Of a stretch of 64,000 nucleotides of DNA, positions 37,019 to 46,000 are shown piece after piece (within the stretch, counting starts at the first letter, position 1; each line of letters opens with the position of its first letter). The notes beneath the pieces were generated by a model, which did not search any database, was not told the DNA's origin, and saw only the letters and a program-made list of their open reading frames with translations. The stretch comes from Streptomyces sp. NBC_01445 (GTDB taxonomy: Bacteria > Actinomycetota > Actinomycetes > Streptomycetales > Streptomycetaceae), in the NCBI RefSeq assembly GCF_035918235.1, contig NZ_CP109485.1, forward strand, positions 1 through 64,000, given 5' to 3'. The translations under genes and the position numbers were made by a program.

Positions 37019-38179
37019 TCAGGTCTCCTCTGTCAGTCGGCGAACCGCGCGCCGGGACGATTCCAAGCAGGTCCGCTCCGGATCCGCCTTCGCGGAGGCC
37101 AGATAGCCGATCGTCGTGGTCGGCCACTGGTGCCCGAGCAGCACCTGAACATCCCAAAGAGGCATCCCCGCCTCATAGTTGTGCGTCGCGCACGCGTGGC
37201 GCAGCAGATGCGGGAACAGCACCGTCACCGTTCCGGTCAGATGCGCCTGCGACGCCGCGCGCAGCGCCCGCCGGAAGGTGTCGGGGTGCATCTCCGGCGC
37301 CACCGCGGGCACCGCCCCCAGCGCGGCCGGCAACCGCTCAGAGGGAAACAACGGAGCGTACGGGTCCAGTGGGTCATCGCAGAACAGGCCGCGCACCTCT
37401 TCGACGTACCACCACAGCAGTTCCCGGCCCTCGGCGAACATGAACGCCTCGCGCTCCCTCGGGCCTGACCCTCTCGCGCCCTTGCCCCGTACCAAGAACC
37501 GGCCCCACTGGCCGTTGTCCCAGTGCAGATCGCCCATCCGCACCCGGCACAGCTCGCACGCCCGCACCCCGGAGATGTAGGTGATCTTGGCCATCACGTA
37601 GTTCCGCACGGCCACCGGGTACTTGCGCGCCGCGGCGAGACTGTGCCGCCAGGCGGCGAAGAACGCCTCCATCTGCTGCCGCGACGGCGGGATGCGCAGC
37701 CCGAAGTCACCGCGGTGCCGGGGCCGGTTGAAGGCATCGACCGGCGACTCCACGATCGCCGCGAACCGGCGGCGGATCTCTCCGGCATAGCGCTGCTCGA
37801 GGAACGCGAAGTAGTGGTCGATGTTCGTGATCTTCTTGCGGACGGTCTGACGACCGCGTTTGCCCGGACCGGCGAAGTACTGGTCGAGCATGCGTGACGT
37901 CAGTTCCCAGGGGAGAACGTCGTAGAAGGTGCAGATCTCGATCACGGGCTGCACCAGCTGGTTCAGCGTGGTCGCCGCCAGTCCCGCCACGTCCCGGGCC
38001 CAGCAGTACTCCGCCAGCGAGTCCTGATACAGGTCGCGCTCGGCCTCCCGCGACGACGACGGCACGCTCGGCCGCTGCAGGGTGAGCACGTCCGCGAGCC
38101 CCTCGTCCGGGCCCTCGGGAAGGTCTGGCGTATCGCCACCGGAGAGGAGCGTGAAGCGACGGGTTTCGGAATCCCCCAC
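37019..38179 (-). CDS. Tyrosine recombinase (integrase) of the insertion
   Basis: 386 residues. A SAM-like core-binding domain (about 60-165) is followed by the catalytic domain. Seen are ISGVRACELCRVRMGDL (first Arg near 206), FLVRGKGARG (Lys), LFPHLLRHACATH (H-x-x-R near 325) and LLGHQWPTTTIGYL (His and the nucleophilic Tyr). All catalytic residues are present, so the enzyme looks functional. It is the first gene of the three-gene operon and lies 160 bases from the right end of the insertion, reading inward, the usual position for the enzyme that made the insertion. Confidence 0.85.
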   Translation of the reverse strand: MGDSETRRFTLLSGGDTPDLPEGPDEGLADVLTLQRPSVPSSSREAERDLYQDSLAEYCWARDVAGLAATTLNQLVQPVIEICTFYDVLPWELTSRMLDQYFAGPGKRGRQTVRKKITNIDHYFAFLEQRYAGEIRRRFAAIVESPVDAFNRPRHRGDFGLRIPPSRQQMEAFFAAWRHSLAAARKYPVAVRNYVMAKITYISGVRACELCRVRMGDLHWDNGQWGRFLVRGKGARGSGPREREAFMFAEGRELLWWYVEEVRGLFCDDPLDPYAPLFPSERLPAALGAVPAVAPEMHPDTFRRALRAASQAHLTGTVTVLFPHLLRHACATHNYEAGMPLWDVQVLLGHQWPTTTIGYLASAKADPERTCLESSRRAVRRLTEET

Positions 38180-38337
38180 GGACTCGCAATTTAGGGAACT
38201 GACTCCTGAAATCTGCGAGTTACTGGCACATCTTCACTCATTCGAGTGGGGCGCGGTCCTACCCCCTTGTGCAGCACGAACTGTCCGAACGCTCCCGATG
38301 GGACTTGCGAGGAACCCGTCGCCACTCCAGTTCGCTC
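38180..38337. other. Right terminal region of the insertion
   Basis: A non-coding end between the integrase start and the resumption of the imuB frame. It contains the right copy of the 10-bp inverted repeat (38312-38321) and a CGAACTG/CAGTTCG pair (38277-38283 and 38328-38334), plausible recombinase binding sites, and the integrase promoter. Confidence 0.45.
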
Positions 38338-39111
38338 ATCTCCGCCATGGCGGCAGCCGCCACCCCGTTCGGTCACATCACCGTCATCGCCGATGACGAC
38401 GCGTCAGTGGCCGCGTTCCTGCGGCTGCGGCCTCTCGCCGCGCTTCCCGGCATCGGACCCGCGACCGCCAAAACCCTGAACCGGTATGGGATCAGCACCA
38501 TCGGGCAGCTTGCCGACACTCCCGCTGGCCCCCTCATCCGGCTGCTCGGTGCGCACGCCGCCCGCGAGCTGCACGCCCGCGCCCACGGCTTGGACGACAG
38601 GCCGGTCCGACGCACGGCCCTGGTCCGGTCCACCAGTACCAGTCACACCTTCGAGGCTGACGAGCTAGATCCGGTCGCCCACCGCCGGGAGCTGCTCGCC
38701 CTGGCTGACGAGCTCGGCGCCCGCCTGCGCACAACAGGCGAGGTCTGCCGGGGACTGACACTCACCGTGCGCTACGCCGACCGCACCCACACCACCCGCA
38801 GCCGCACCCTGCCCGAACCCACCCACCACACCCCAGCCCTCTCCACCCTCGCCTACGACCTCTACACGAGACTCGGACTCGAGCGGGCACGCGTCCGCCA
38901 ACTCTCCCTGCGCGCCGACCAGCTCGGCCTTGCAGACGGTGTGCACCACCAACTCCTGTTCGACGACCACGATGACAAGGCCCGCAAGCTGGAGGCAGCC
39001 TCCGATGCAGCCCGCGCCCGGTTCGGCCCACACGTCATCCAGCCCGCCGCCACCGCACCGAACGTTCAGGGCGTCACCAGCCGACAGTCAGGCGGGTTTC
39101 GGGCCGGGTGA
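38338..39111 (+). pseudogene. 3' fragment of split imuB-like Y-family polymerase gene
   Basis: From ISAMAAAATPFG on, the frame encodes the rest of a DinB/ImuB-like protein: FLRLRPLAALPGIGPATAKT (helix-hairpin-helix), YGISTIGQLADTPAGPL, HTFEADELDPVAHRRELLAL (little finger), LTLTVRYADRTHTTRSRTLP and RARFGPHVIQPA. It is the continuation of the fragment at 25275-25601. An open frame starting at a GTG at 38269 would add about 22 unrelated residues. It lacks the N-terminal palm segment, so it cannot be a polymerase alone. Confidence 0.8.
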
Positions 39112-40303
39112 CGTGGACACCGGCGGCGAGCCGGGCGTCGGGGGTGGTTGCGGGGTAAGCGGTGACGACGGGCTGCTCGGGCCTCTCCTGGCTCCAGCGG
39201 CGAAGGAGGTCGTTGACCTGGCCGAGGAGTTTGCTGCTGTCCGGGCCGTGCGCGATGAGGCCGAGCTCGTTGGCGTTCTCGCCAGCCGGGCGGGCGGTCA
39301 CGTAGGCGAGGGTTCCGCCGTTGTACAGGCCCGCCCCGGCCCACCGCAGGGCGGGGTCGGCCAGGCCGAGGGTGCGGGCGGAGGAGCCGGTGGACAGCCG
39401 GCCGAAGCTAAGGCCGCTGTTCATGGTGGCGAGCCAGAGGTCGAGGTGGGCGGCGGGTTCGTTGTGACGGACCTGGATGCCGGTCCACTGCTCATGGGCG
39501 GGGTGAGTGAGGGCCTGGGCGAGGGCGGGCTCGTCGGGAAAGTCGTCGGCATCGAGCTTGAGGATGACGTCGTCGGCGAGGCGGACGTGGCGTTCGCCCA
39601 TTTCGGCGGCGCCACGCATCGGCACGAATCCGCACACGACAGCGTTGGTGCTGACCATCAGCCCGTCGTCGGTGTGGTCGAAGGCGAGCGAGCGGGTCAG
39701 GCCGCTGCCGTGGAGGCGCAGGGGTACGACGATGCGTCCGCCGGGGGCGAGCTGGGTCCACCAGGCGGTGGAGATGTCCCAGGCGCCCGCGGTGACGATG
39801 ATCCTGTCGAATGCGGTGCCGTTCGGGTCGCCGAGGGCACCGTCGCCGCAGACCACCTCGACCTGGTCGTATCCGGCGGCGGCCAGGCCGGTGCGGGCGC
39901 GCTGGGCGAGGTCCTCGTCGAGTTCGATGGTGACCACCGAACCGCTCGGCCCGGCCAGTTCGGCGATCAGGGCTGCGTTGATGCCGGTGGCCGCGCCGAT
40001 CTCCAGGACGCGGTGGCCGGGGCGGACGTCGAGCTGCTCGAGCATCTTGGCCACGATGTTGGGACTTGACGCGGAGGAGACGGCGGTGCCGTCCTCGGCG
40101 CGCTTGGTGACTACCGGCTTGGGCGCGTACGCCGTCTCCAGGTCCACATCGGGCAGGAAGACGTGCCGGGGCACGGTGCGGAAGGCGTCCTTGACCCGGC
40201 TGGTGCGGAAGCTGCCGAGGCTGTCGATCTTGGCGATGAGGACCTCGCGCAGTTCCTGCGCATCGCGGGCCGGGGCGTCGGTGGAGTGCATGGTCACTGT
40301 CAC
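39074..40303 (-). CDS. FxLD-system methyltransferase (PIMT-like)
   Basis: 409 residues from a GTG at 40303. The N-terminal part matches protein-L-isoaspartate O-methyltransferase-like enzymes: VKDAFRTVPRHVFLPDVDLE, YAPKPVVTKRAEDGTAVSSA, RVLEIGAATGINAALIAELA (SAM motif I), VEVVCGDGALGDPNG, FDRIIVTAGAWDI, LAPGGRIVVPLR. This is the pattern of the methyltransferase in FxLD lanthipeptide clusters, which forms an isoaspartate in the peptide. The start overlaps the stop of a lantibiotic-dehydratase-type C-terminal remnant (GTGA), supporting the RiPP origin. No precursor peptide is seen nearby, so it is probably an orphan. It converges with the imuB fragment, overlapping by 38 bases. Confidence 0.8.
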   Translation of the reverse strand: MTVTMHSTDAPARDAQELREVLIAKIDSLGSFRTSRVKDAFRTVPRHVFLPDVDLETAYAPKPVVTKRAEDGTAVSSASSPNIVAKMLEQLDVRPGHRVLEIGAATGINAALIAELAGPSGSVVTIELDEDLAQRARTGLAAAGYDQVEVVCGDGALGDPNGTAFDRIIVTAGAWDISTAWWTQLAPGGRIVVPLRLHGSGLTRSLAFDHTDDGLMVSTNAVVCGFVPMRGAAEMGERHVRLADDVILKLDADDFPDEPALAQALTHPAHEQWTGIQVRHNEPAAHLDLWLATMNSGLSFGRLSTGSSARTLGLADPALRWAGAGLYNGGTLAYVTARPAGENANELGLIAHGPDSSKLLGQVNDLLRRWSQERPEQPVVTAYPATTPDARLAAGVHVTRPETRLTVGW

Positions 40304-40620
40304 GACAGTAGTGGGGTCCCGGAGTCAGTTCGGCTGCTTCGCGGGGCCTGGTCGGGTATGAGCTCCCGGTGGAAGATCACGCGGCTGCCAGAGGTCGCCA
40401 GGACGTTCTGATGGGCCGCAGAGATGCCGAGCCGGTTGAAGGCGAACAGCAGATGGTCAGTGAGGACAGCCCGCAGTCCCCAGGTGAGCTGTCCGTGGCA
40501 GGCAAGGTCAGCGAGGGTGCGTCCGGTGTCCTCGAAGACGGCCGGCCAGTGAGGGGCCAGTGGGAGGGGGCGCTGGAGGACGTCGTCCTGGCGATCTCGA
40601 GTTCGACTGGGGGCCTCGCC
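40300..40620 (-). pseudogene. C-terminal remnant of thiopeptide/lantibiotic dehydratase-type protein
   Basis: The frame before the methyltransferase reads HWPAVFEDTGRTLADLACHG, QLTWGLRAVLTDHLLFAFNR, LGISAAHQNVLATSGSRVIF to a stop at 40300-40302. GLRAVLAHH-x-x-F-x-x-NRLGL is the ending of SpaB_C/thiopeptide-type RiPP biosynthesis proteins. Upstream an in-frame stop near 40623 and a terminator hairpin cut it off, so about 100 codons remain of a normally 300-1000 residue protein. Confidence 0.65.
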
Positions 40621-40653
40621 ACCGCCTCAGCGGCTGAACTGATCACGCAGACC

Positions 40654-40681
40654 GGGCTCGTGGGATGCCTCCCACGAGCCC
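40654..40681. terminator. Hairpin next to RiPP remnant
   Basis: A perfect 12-bp stem (GGGCTCGTGGGA/TCCCACGAGCCC) with a 4-base loop. In RiPP clusters such hairpins often separate the precursor peptide gene from the modifying enzymes; here no precursor is recognisable upstream. Confidence 0.65.
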
Positions 40682-40826
40682 TGTCACGTCCTGCAGCGCA
40701 GGCAGCGCCGGAATGTCCCGGGTGCCCTTGACGCCTCAGTGGAGTACGGCGAGAGCGCGCCTGCGTCCTGCTGCTGCCAGCGGTGAACCCTGGCGTTGGC
40801 CGACCCGGTGGGGTGGAACAGACAGC

Positions 40827-41700
40827 TAAGACGGTGTCCTACGTGGTGAGGCTGGGTAGTGCTCCTCAACATGGGTCAGGGGACGTGGAGTTGGATTGTT
40901 CCGGACGGGTTGTGGGAGATCGCCAGGCCGTTGATTCCGGCGGATCGGGTGCGGCCGCAGGGTGGCGGAAGGCAGAACACGCCTGATGAGACGCTGTTCG
41001 CCGCGATCATCTACGTACTGGTCAGCGGTTGCGCCTGGCGGGCGTTGCCGCCCTGTTTTGGGGTGTCGAAGTCGACGGTGCACCGGCGGTTCATGATCTG
41101 GTCGAGAGCCGGTGTGTGGGGTCGGCTGCACGAGGCAGTTGTGCATCGGCTGGACGATGCCGGCCTCGTCGATGTCTCCCGTGTCGTGCTGGACTCCGCG
41201 CACGTGCGGGTAAAAGAGGGGGCGAACACGCAGGTCCGAGCCCCGTGGACCGGGGCAAGCCGGGTTCCAAGATGCACATCCTGTCGGACGCGAACGGACT
41301 GCCCCTCATCGTCGGTCTCTCCGCCGCCAACGTCCACGACAGCCTCGCGTTGAAACCCATGGTCGAGGGTCACCAAACGAGACATGACCCCTACCGCGGA
41401 CGCTACTTCAAGCCACAACGCCTTCACGCCGACAAGGCCTACGACATCCCGCACCTGCGGCGATGGCTCTGGGGCAAGCACATCGGGGTCCGCATTGCCC
41501 GCAAGGGTGTCGAGTCCAGCGAACGATTAGGGCGCCGCAGGTGGGTGATCGAGCGGACGATGTCGTGGCTGACGGGCTACCGCAGACTCAGCCCTCGTTA
41601 CGAGCGCCAACCGGCCAACCACCTGGCCTTTCTCGGCCTCGCCGCAGCCCTCTGCTGCTACAAACGGCTCCTCAAACTCACCATGTAGGACACCGTCTTA
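40827..41700 (+). mobile_element. Complete IS5-family insertion sequence
   Basis: Perfect 16-bp terminal inverted repeats, TAAGACGGTGTCCTAC at 40827-40842 and its complement at 41685-41700, extend to 24 bases with one mismatch. Total 874 bp. TA lies at both ends, as expected for the TA target of the IS427-like branch. The element holds one transposase split over two frames. Confidence 0.9.
40871..41688 (+). CDS. IS5-family transposase in two overlapping frames
   Basis: The first frame (start ATG 40871 or GTG 40859, to 41353) encodes WSWIVPDGLWEIARPLIPAD, RQNTPDETLFAAIIYVLVSG and VSRVVLDSAHVRVKEGAN (first catalytic Asp). Homology then moves to a second frame from about 41240 (GPSPVDRGKPGSKMHILSDA, VIERTMSWLTGYRRLSPRYE) ending at 41688. 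The shift occurs at GCAGGTCCGAG, where one G appears to be missing. IS427-type IS5 elements often make the full transposase by programmed frameshifting, but a disabling deletion is equally possible. Confidence 0.7.
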
Positions 41701-41781
41701 CTCGCAATCGCCGCACTACTGTCGCCCTCCTGGCTTGGTGCGGATGAGGGGGAGGGGCGATCTGCTCCACTCCGGCCGGCC

Positions 41782-42060
41782 GTGATACCCGCGCTCACCT
41801 GCGGCGGCACATCAAGGCGACCATTGGTCAGTCTAGTGACCAGCGCGAACACCGCGGCAGACAAGCTCGGTTGGGGGGCTGGTCCCCGGCCCTCGACCAG
41901 ATCCAGTGCCGCCGATCGGTGCGTGAGCAAGTGGAAGCAGTTCCGCGCGGTTGCCGGCAGGTACGACAAACGCGACTACATCTTCCACGGCACCCTGACC
42001 GTCGCAACGATCGTCATCTGGCTCCGTGACACCGTCCGGGAGCCATCAGAAACGGCCTAG
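41782..42060 (+). pseudogene. C-terminal fragment of another IS5-family transposase
   Basis: The last 45 codons (KWKQFRAVAGRYDKRDYIFH, GTLTVATIVIWLRDT) match the end of IS5-type transposases (LKQWRGIATRYDKTA followed by a hydrophobic helix). The preceding part does not. It touches the end of the leftward TPR gene. No inverted repeat found. Confidence 0.55.
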
Positions 42061-43001
42061 GCGTCACGCCGCAGTGCCTCGAGGTTCTGCGTGAGCCGGG
42101 CGCGCGTCTGTTGCGTGCCGTGGTAGTCCTTGCCGGCCGTGCGCTCATAGATGTGGAGCAGGTCGGCGTTGAGGGTGCGGGCCGCCTCGTAGTCGCCGAG
42201 GGCGTGAAGCGTGTGGGCGACGTCGGCCGCCGCGTCGAGCGTGTCCAGGGAGGACGCGCCCGACCTCTGGAGGTGCCAGCGGTGTACGGCCCGGTACATG
42301 AAGAGTGCGCTGCTGTGCTCGCCCAGGCCGAAGAGGCTGGATGCGGTGACGTTCATGGCGCGGTTGGTTGTCCAGTTGTCCGAGCCGAGGTGGCGCTCGC
42401 ACCGCTGCAAGGTCTCGGAGTTCAGCCGGAGGGCCTCTCGGTAGTCGCCGAGAGTGTTGAGGCAGACGCCCAAGTTGCAGAGCGAGTGGAGGGTGTCCGG
42501 GTGATCGGCGCCGAGGCTCTGTGACCGCAGCCGGACGATGCGCTCCAGCACGGGCCGGGACTGCTCAGCGCCCTCCCCGTCGTGCCGGCAGGCGGCGAGC
42601 CGTTCCAGCGCCACGATCGTGTCCGGGTGCGTCTCCCCGAGGTGCTCCTCCCAGTCGCGTTGCACCAGCTCTGCCAAGGGGATACCGGCTGCCGCCCGGC
42701 GGGAGTCGTAGAGATAGTGGAGCACGCCGATGAGCAAGGCACGGAAGCGTGCCGCCTCGCCGCTCGGGTCGCCAGCCTCGCGCGCGTAGCCGAGGAGGGA
42801 CTGTACGGTCGGCGTGAGCACCCGGTAGGCGTCCCAGTGATGCGGATCATGCGGGTCGGGGACCGGCATCGCCGTGAGCCGGTCCCGGGCCGCCCGGCAC
42901 ACCGCCGCGAGCCCGGCGGCATCCGTGACGGGGGTGTCGCGGAACAGGGCCACGACGTCCGCGTGTGCCTGAGCCACTGCGGCGTCGACGGACTGTGTCA
43001 T
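42057..43001 (-). CDS. Tetratricopeptide repeat protein, third gene of STAND operon
   Basis: 314 residues. The ATG at 43001 overlaps the STAND gene stop (ATGA). Several TPR units of the kinesin-light-chain type are visible: TIVALERLAACRHDGEGAEQ, TLHSLCNLGVCLNTLGDYRE, NVTASSLFGLGEHSSALFMY, TLDAAADVAHTLHALGDYEA. TPR arrays bind proteins. In a co-translated gene next to a STAND ATPase it is a likely partner or sensor subunit. Confidence 0.8.
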   Translation of the reverse strand: MTQSVDAAVAQAHADVVALFRDTPVTDAAGLAAVCRAARDRLTAMPVPDPHDPHHWDAYRVLTPTVQSLLGYAREAGDPSGEAARFRALLIGVLHYLYDSRRAAAGIPLAELVQRDWEEHLGETHPDTIVALERLAACRHDGEGAEQSRPVLERIVRLRSQSLGADHPDTLHSLCNLGVCLNTLGDYREALRLNSETLQRCERHLGSDNWTTNRAMNVTASSLFGLGEHSSALFMYRAVHRWHLQRSGASSLDTLDAAADVAHTLHALGDYEAARTLNADLLHIYERTAGKDYHGTQQTRARLTQNLEALRRDA

Positions 43002-46000
43002 GGCTGCCGCCTTCCTTCGATGAGCCGCTCCAGCCGGACCCCGTCCACGACGTCCGGTGCGCTGCCCTCCGGTGAGGTGCAGGCGAGACCGCGGGCGGCG
43101 GCCGAGCACAGGGCGGCGGCCGCGTCGGCGCCGAGGGCGTCGGTCAGCAGCTCCGCGGCGTGTTCCAGTAGACCCGCGGCGAAGCCCCAGTTCGTTGAGG
43201 CGATCTCGTAGAACCTGTGCAGCGCGACGGCCGGCGCGCGCTCCAGCAGCACGGGAAACAGGCGGGCGGTGACGACGCCGGGGATCCAGCTCTCGCTTGG
43301 AGAGCCAAGGACGCAGCGGTCGGTGGCGTGCAGCAGCTGTACGGGATCCACCAGTTCGCCGAGGCTGGGAGAGGACGCCAGGGCGCTCAGCGCCTCCACG
43401 CCGGTCGCGGAGCCGTCGCCGGCGCACGCCGCGGTCTCGGCGGCGAGCTCCTTGATCCCATGCCGCTGGTCCGGCCGGATCTCCGCGGCGTAGGCGAGCA
43501 GTTCGGCCGCCGCCGCGAGCTGGGTCTTGTCCAGCAGTTCCCGCAGCCGTCGTACGAACGCCTGGCTGAGGGGGGCTCCGGGGGCGGGGGTGACGAGGTC
43601 GACGACCGCGCCGTAGACCGGGTCGTCGATGTGCGTGTCCGCCACGCGGGATACGTGACCGGGGACGGAGCGGGCCAGCCGGTACTCGTGGTAGGCGGCC
43701 GCGGCCGCCGCGCTCTGGGCCAGGATGTCGGTCAAGTCCGGGGCCTGCACCGGCTGGAAGGCGCGGATGAACTTCTCTCTGTCCGCCGGGTCGAGGCGTC
43801 GCCTGGCGCCGACCGGCGTGAGGTTCCGACGGTGCTTCTCCTCGCACCGGTCGATGGCGGGCTGCCCGTCGATCAGCAGGGTGGCGTGGAGGGAGGACAC
43901 CCACGCCGCCAGGGTGTGCTGATGAGCGAGGGCCAGATAGGGCAGCCCCGCTATCGCCGTCATGTCCTTCTCCCGGCAGCCCAGCGCGCGCACCGCCAGC
44001 TCGAAACGGACCCGGTGGTCGGGGCGCGTGTACACCCACGCCCCCCACTCCTCGTCGCCGGCACCGTTGACGGTCCACCGGTAGCGCGGCAGCTCGCCGA
44101 GGGCCCGGTCGATGTCCTGGGAGAACGCGTCCGCCTCGGGGCCGTGGTGCGACACGCGGTCGGGGCCGTGGGCGATCCGGTGGAGGATCCCGTACCCGAT
44201 CGCTCGTTCCCCGGGATCGTCGAGGGCCCCGACGAGCGTGCCCGCGCGGGCGAGGTCCTGTGGGGCGACGCACTCCGCGAAGCGCCGTACCACGCGGTCC
44301 AGGTGGCTGGTCGATTCGACGTCGACGGCGCGCACGATGTCCGCGGGCGTGCGGAAGAAGCGCTTGCGGACGCGCCCGGCCCAGTACTCGCTCAGGTTGA
44401 ACCGGAGCTGGGCTCCCCCCAGGTTCAGCGCCTGCGAGGCGGCCCCGGGGGCATCGGCTGCGGTCGCGGATGCCCCGGCCGGCACCCGTGCGTACGTGGC
44501 GTAGCCGACCCTGCCCCCGCCGAGCGCGTCCGGGTTCTCCGCCTCCCTGAGCACGGCATCGAGGAGCGCGACCGCCTTGGCCATCTCCCCCGCTCGGCAT
44601 GGATATGGCCGATCCCGGCGAGCACCGAGAGCCGGTCGAGCCCGAAGATCTCGCGCTTCGGGTCCTCGGTGGCGGCTATGGCCTTGTCCCGCCACGACCA
44701 GTCCGTGACGATCCACGCCGTCTCCCGCACGCTCCAGGCCATCTGCGCCGCCCGCCCGAGGTCGTGGGCCGCCATGCGGCGGACGGCCTCGGTCAGTTCG
44801 GCGTCCCAGCGGAGGCTGTGGATCGCGTCCACGGGCCTGCCCCGCTCGACGACCCGGGTGTGGATGAGACCCGCGGTGTTCATCACCTCGTCCGGATCCA
44901 CTCGGCCGAGGGCCTCCTTGGCGTCGAAGTCCGCCCATTGCTGGTGGGGCATCCCCGCCAGATACCGGTCGACGCAGTCGCGGGCGCGCTCCGGCTCCCC
45001 CCAACGGGTCCAGAGGCGGGCGGCGTCGAGGAGGGGGAGGGCGTCCCCCTGCTCGAACCCGGTGTCGAGGCGCGCCAGCAGGCACCGCGCCGTGGTGCGG
45101 TCCACGTCCGCCAGCACGCGGGCCGCCGCGGGCAGTTGCCCGGGAAGCTCCTTGTGCTCACCCGCCGCGAAGACCTCCGCGCGGACCTCGGCGAGCAGCC
45201 GCCGCGCGGCCTCCGGCCGGTGTTCGCTCCATGCGGCAGCCAGCCGCGCCAGCGCCGTCAGCCGCACCGGCGGCCGGGCGTCCCGCAGCCCGCGCTCGGC
45301 GTCGCGCAGCAGCTCCGGCGCCGCTGCGCCGGCGCCAGCCCGCTCCGCGAGGTCCAGGTGGTCCGCCCAGTGCTCGCCGCTGATCCGGTCAACGAGGGCA
45401 CGGGCCGCGGCCACGTCCGGTGTCGCGGCCGCGGCCGCGCGGAACACCTCATCCGGCTCCGTATCGGTGCGGAACTGCTGCCGCACGGTGTCCTGCGCGT
45501 ACTGCCACAGGCGCAGCGCCCGCTCGAGGTCGTGCGGCGCCAGAAGCTTCGCGGCCCGCAGCGTCGCGCTGTGCGCGTCGTACTCGATGTCCCGGTCGGT
45601 GCCGCTTCTCGGCATGGTCAGCGCGCATTCGACCAGAAGATGCAGCAGTTCCGCGGTGGACGGCTCGCCGGGGCCGGGCCGTGCGTACCGCAGGATCTCC
45701 TCCACGGCCGTGATCCGCTGCTGCGACGGCGTGATCGCCGCGACCCGCTCCAGGGCCTCCCTGAGCCGGCCGGTACGGGCCAGCAGCCCGATCACCCGGG
45801 GCGGCAGCGCGTCACTGGACCGCGTGGCCCGCCGGCGGACGACGCCCAGGTAGGTCAGCGTGGATAACCCGGCCACGGAGCCGCGGTCCGCCAGCTGATG
45901 GGCGATGCGGTCGACCATGTCCTGGAAGCGGCCGTCGGACCCGAACTCGATCCTGGCGGCCCGTCGCAGTCCGGGGCAGACCACTTGGGCGGCGTCGTCG

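Larger units (their letters stand above)
25602..38337. mobile_element. About 12.7 kb insertion splitting the imuB-like gene
   Basis: The left junction is at 25599-25602 and the right at 38335-38338, both defined by resumption of the ImuB-like reading frame. ATC occurs at both junctions and could be a 3-bp duplication or shared core. A 10-bp inverted repeat, CGACGGGTTC, starts at the left end (25602-25611) and lies 16 bases inside the right end (38312-38321). The right end holds a compact recombinase module (34315-38179) like those of Tn554-type transposons, and the remainder carries metabolic and transport genes plus older insertion-sequence debris. Whether it arrived as one element or in steps is not settled by the sequence. 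Confidence 0.65.

Noticed and set aside
35101..37443. 780-codon rightward frame opposite the recombinase module
   Set aside because: Low-complexity shadow; the leftward genes have Cys-x2-Cys pairs and a full tyrosine recombinase catalytic set.
42057..44600. 847-codon leftward frame overlapping the STAND C-terminal part
   Set aside because: Its first ~500 codons are Arg/Gly-rich shadow in the wrong frame; only the last 314 codons are the real TPR gene.
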